DNA of 64,000 nucleotides, taken from assembly GCA_037833965.1 (NCBI GenBank), contig AP031354.1, forward strand, positions 908,001 through 972,000, written 5' to 3'. This stretch comes from Marchantia polymorpha subsp. ruderalis (taxonomy: Eukaryota > Streptophyta > Marchantiopsida > Marchantiales > Marchantiaceae). The translations under genes were made by a program, and so were the position numbers. The notes beneath the pieces were generated by a model. That model was not told where the DNA came from. It was given only the letters and a program-made list of their open reading frames with translations, and did no database searches. Positions 63,491-64,000 of this stretch are shown one piece after another. Numbering within the stretch: position 1 is the stretch's first letter; every line of letters begins with the position of its first letter.

Positions 63491-63690
63491 GATAGTATTC
63501 TAGAGCACTGATGTCGAGAACTTTGTTCGCTAGTGGAGATCGGCTGAGCGCCAAGTGGGAATCTTATCAGGTAACAAACTCTTTACCTTTGATACGATTC
63601 CAGAGCATTGAAGTCGAGAAGTTTGCTCGCAAGAGGAGATCGGCTGAACGCCAAGTGGGAATTTACCAGGTAACAAACCTTCTACTTCTG
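63491..63690 (+). repeat. Tandem duplication, 100-bp unit
   Basis: 63491-63590 (GATAGTATTCTAGAGCACTG...) is repeated from 63591 (GATACGATTCCAGAGCATTG...) with about one difference in ten. Both copies contain GAGATCGGCTGA.CGCCAAG and TATCAGGTAACAAA or TACCAGGTAACAAA. CAG|GTAACA could act as a splice donor, so this might be a duplicated exon. The frame is open through both. Confidence 0.7.
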
Positions 63691-64000
63691 ATATCGTTTT
63701 GACCGGGCTTGACAAAAAGAGAGAGAGAAAGAGAAGCGACCGTTTAGCCGTCGGAGTCATTTCGAATGTGCCCTGCTCCCAATACATGCTTGACTCTCCG
63801 TTTGCTGAGATTGTGGTCTTTGCATAGCAAGAGGATTAGGAAGAGGATTGTGTCGTATAAGATGCCTTGCAATTTCAGCAACTTGGAATATTGGCTTTCT
63901 TTCGTTCGTCACGATATTGTTTCAATTGTCCGTCCATGTTCTTTTCGAGAAATTAAGAATTTGGGTTATATCACAGGCTAAAGTACGTATAAGAGTCCAA

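Larger units (their letters stand above)
63157..64000. other. Upstream flank of ankyrin-PGG gene 2 and unrecognised sequence
   Basis: A plus-strand frame from 63160 to 63387 and a second from 63511 to 63702 have no known domain. The palindrome and the 100-bp duplication inside are listed separately. The frame from 63766 to 63981 is also unrecognised. Confidence 0.35.

Noticed and set aside
1-64000. Search for CRISPR arrays, bacterial operons or phage-type modules
   Set aside because: There are no regularly spaced short repeats. The genes have spliceosomal introns, so the window is eukaryotic nuclear DNA.

Overview
This is nuclear DNA from a plant. The evidence is a cluster of spliced xyloglucan endotransglucosylase/hydrolase (XTH) genes with the usual four-exon layout, plant-type ankyrin-PGG membrane proteins, a cytochrome P450 relic, degenerate Ty1/copia reverse transcriptase, and GT-AG introns of about 84-371 bases. 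The species cannot be named from the sequence. The window is gene-poor, and most of it is AT-rich or decayed repeat DNA.

Layout. From 1 to 13.1 kb there is an XTH cluster. A minus-strand copy is cut by the window edge (1-400), an intact plus-strand copy lies at 6801-8417, and a plus-strand copy at 11543-13067 is broken by one frameshift and one stop codon. The first two copies sit on the arms of a diverged inverted duplication of about 1.5 kb per arm. The roughly 4 kb spacer between the arms holds a copia reverse-transcriptase relic and a scrap of a fourth XTH last exon. From 13 to 33 kb no convincing gene is seen, but there is a tandem array of hairpin-bearing repeats (17.0-18.0 kb) and a foldback structure (18.2-19.3 kb). 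At 33.2-35.5 kb lies a seven-exon gene for an ARM-like helical-repeat protein. From 35.5 to 52.7 kb there is mostly decayed repeat DNA with several perfect palindromes. From 52.7 to 56.4 kb there are two oppositely oriented copies of an unnamed cysteine-containing exon; one is followed by an ISG12/IFI27-like segment. A P450 pseudogene lies between them. From 58.2 to 63.2 kb a head-to-tail duplication of about 2.5 kb carries two GC-rich, intronless ankyrin-PGG genes.

How the genes relate. XTHs cut and rejoin xyloglucan in the cell wall, and the duplicated copies here look like recent family turnover. The three copies share a TATA box about 195-208 bases before the ATG. The ankyrin-PGG pair shares its 5' leader and its ankyrin/membrane core but differs completely in the N-terminal 50-65 residues. 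The second copy carries a threefold 55-bp repeat that shifts the frame near its C-terminus. The clusters show no obvious shared pathway. All exon boundaries were read by eye from splice signals and from comparison between copies, without transcripts or database searches.
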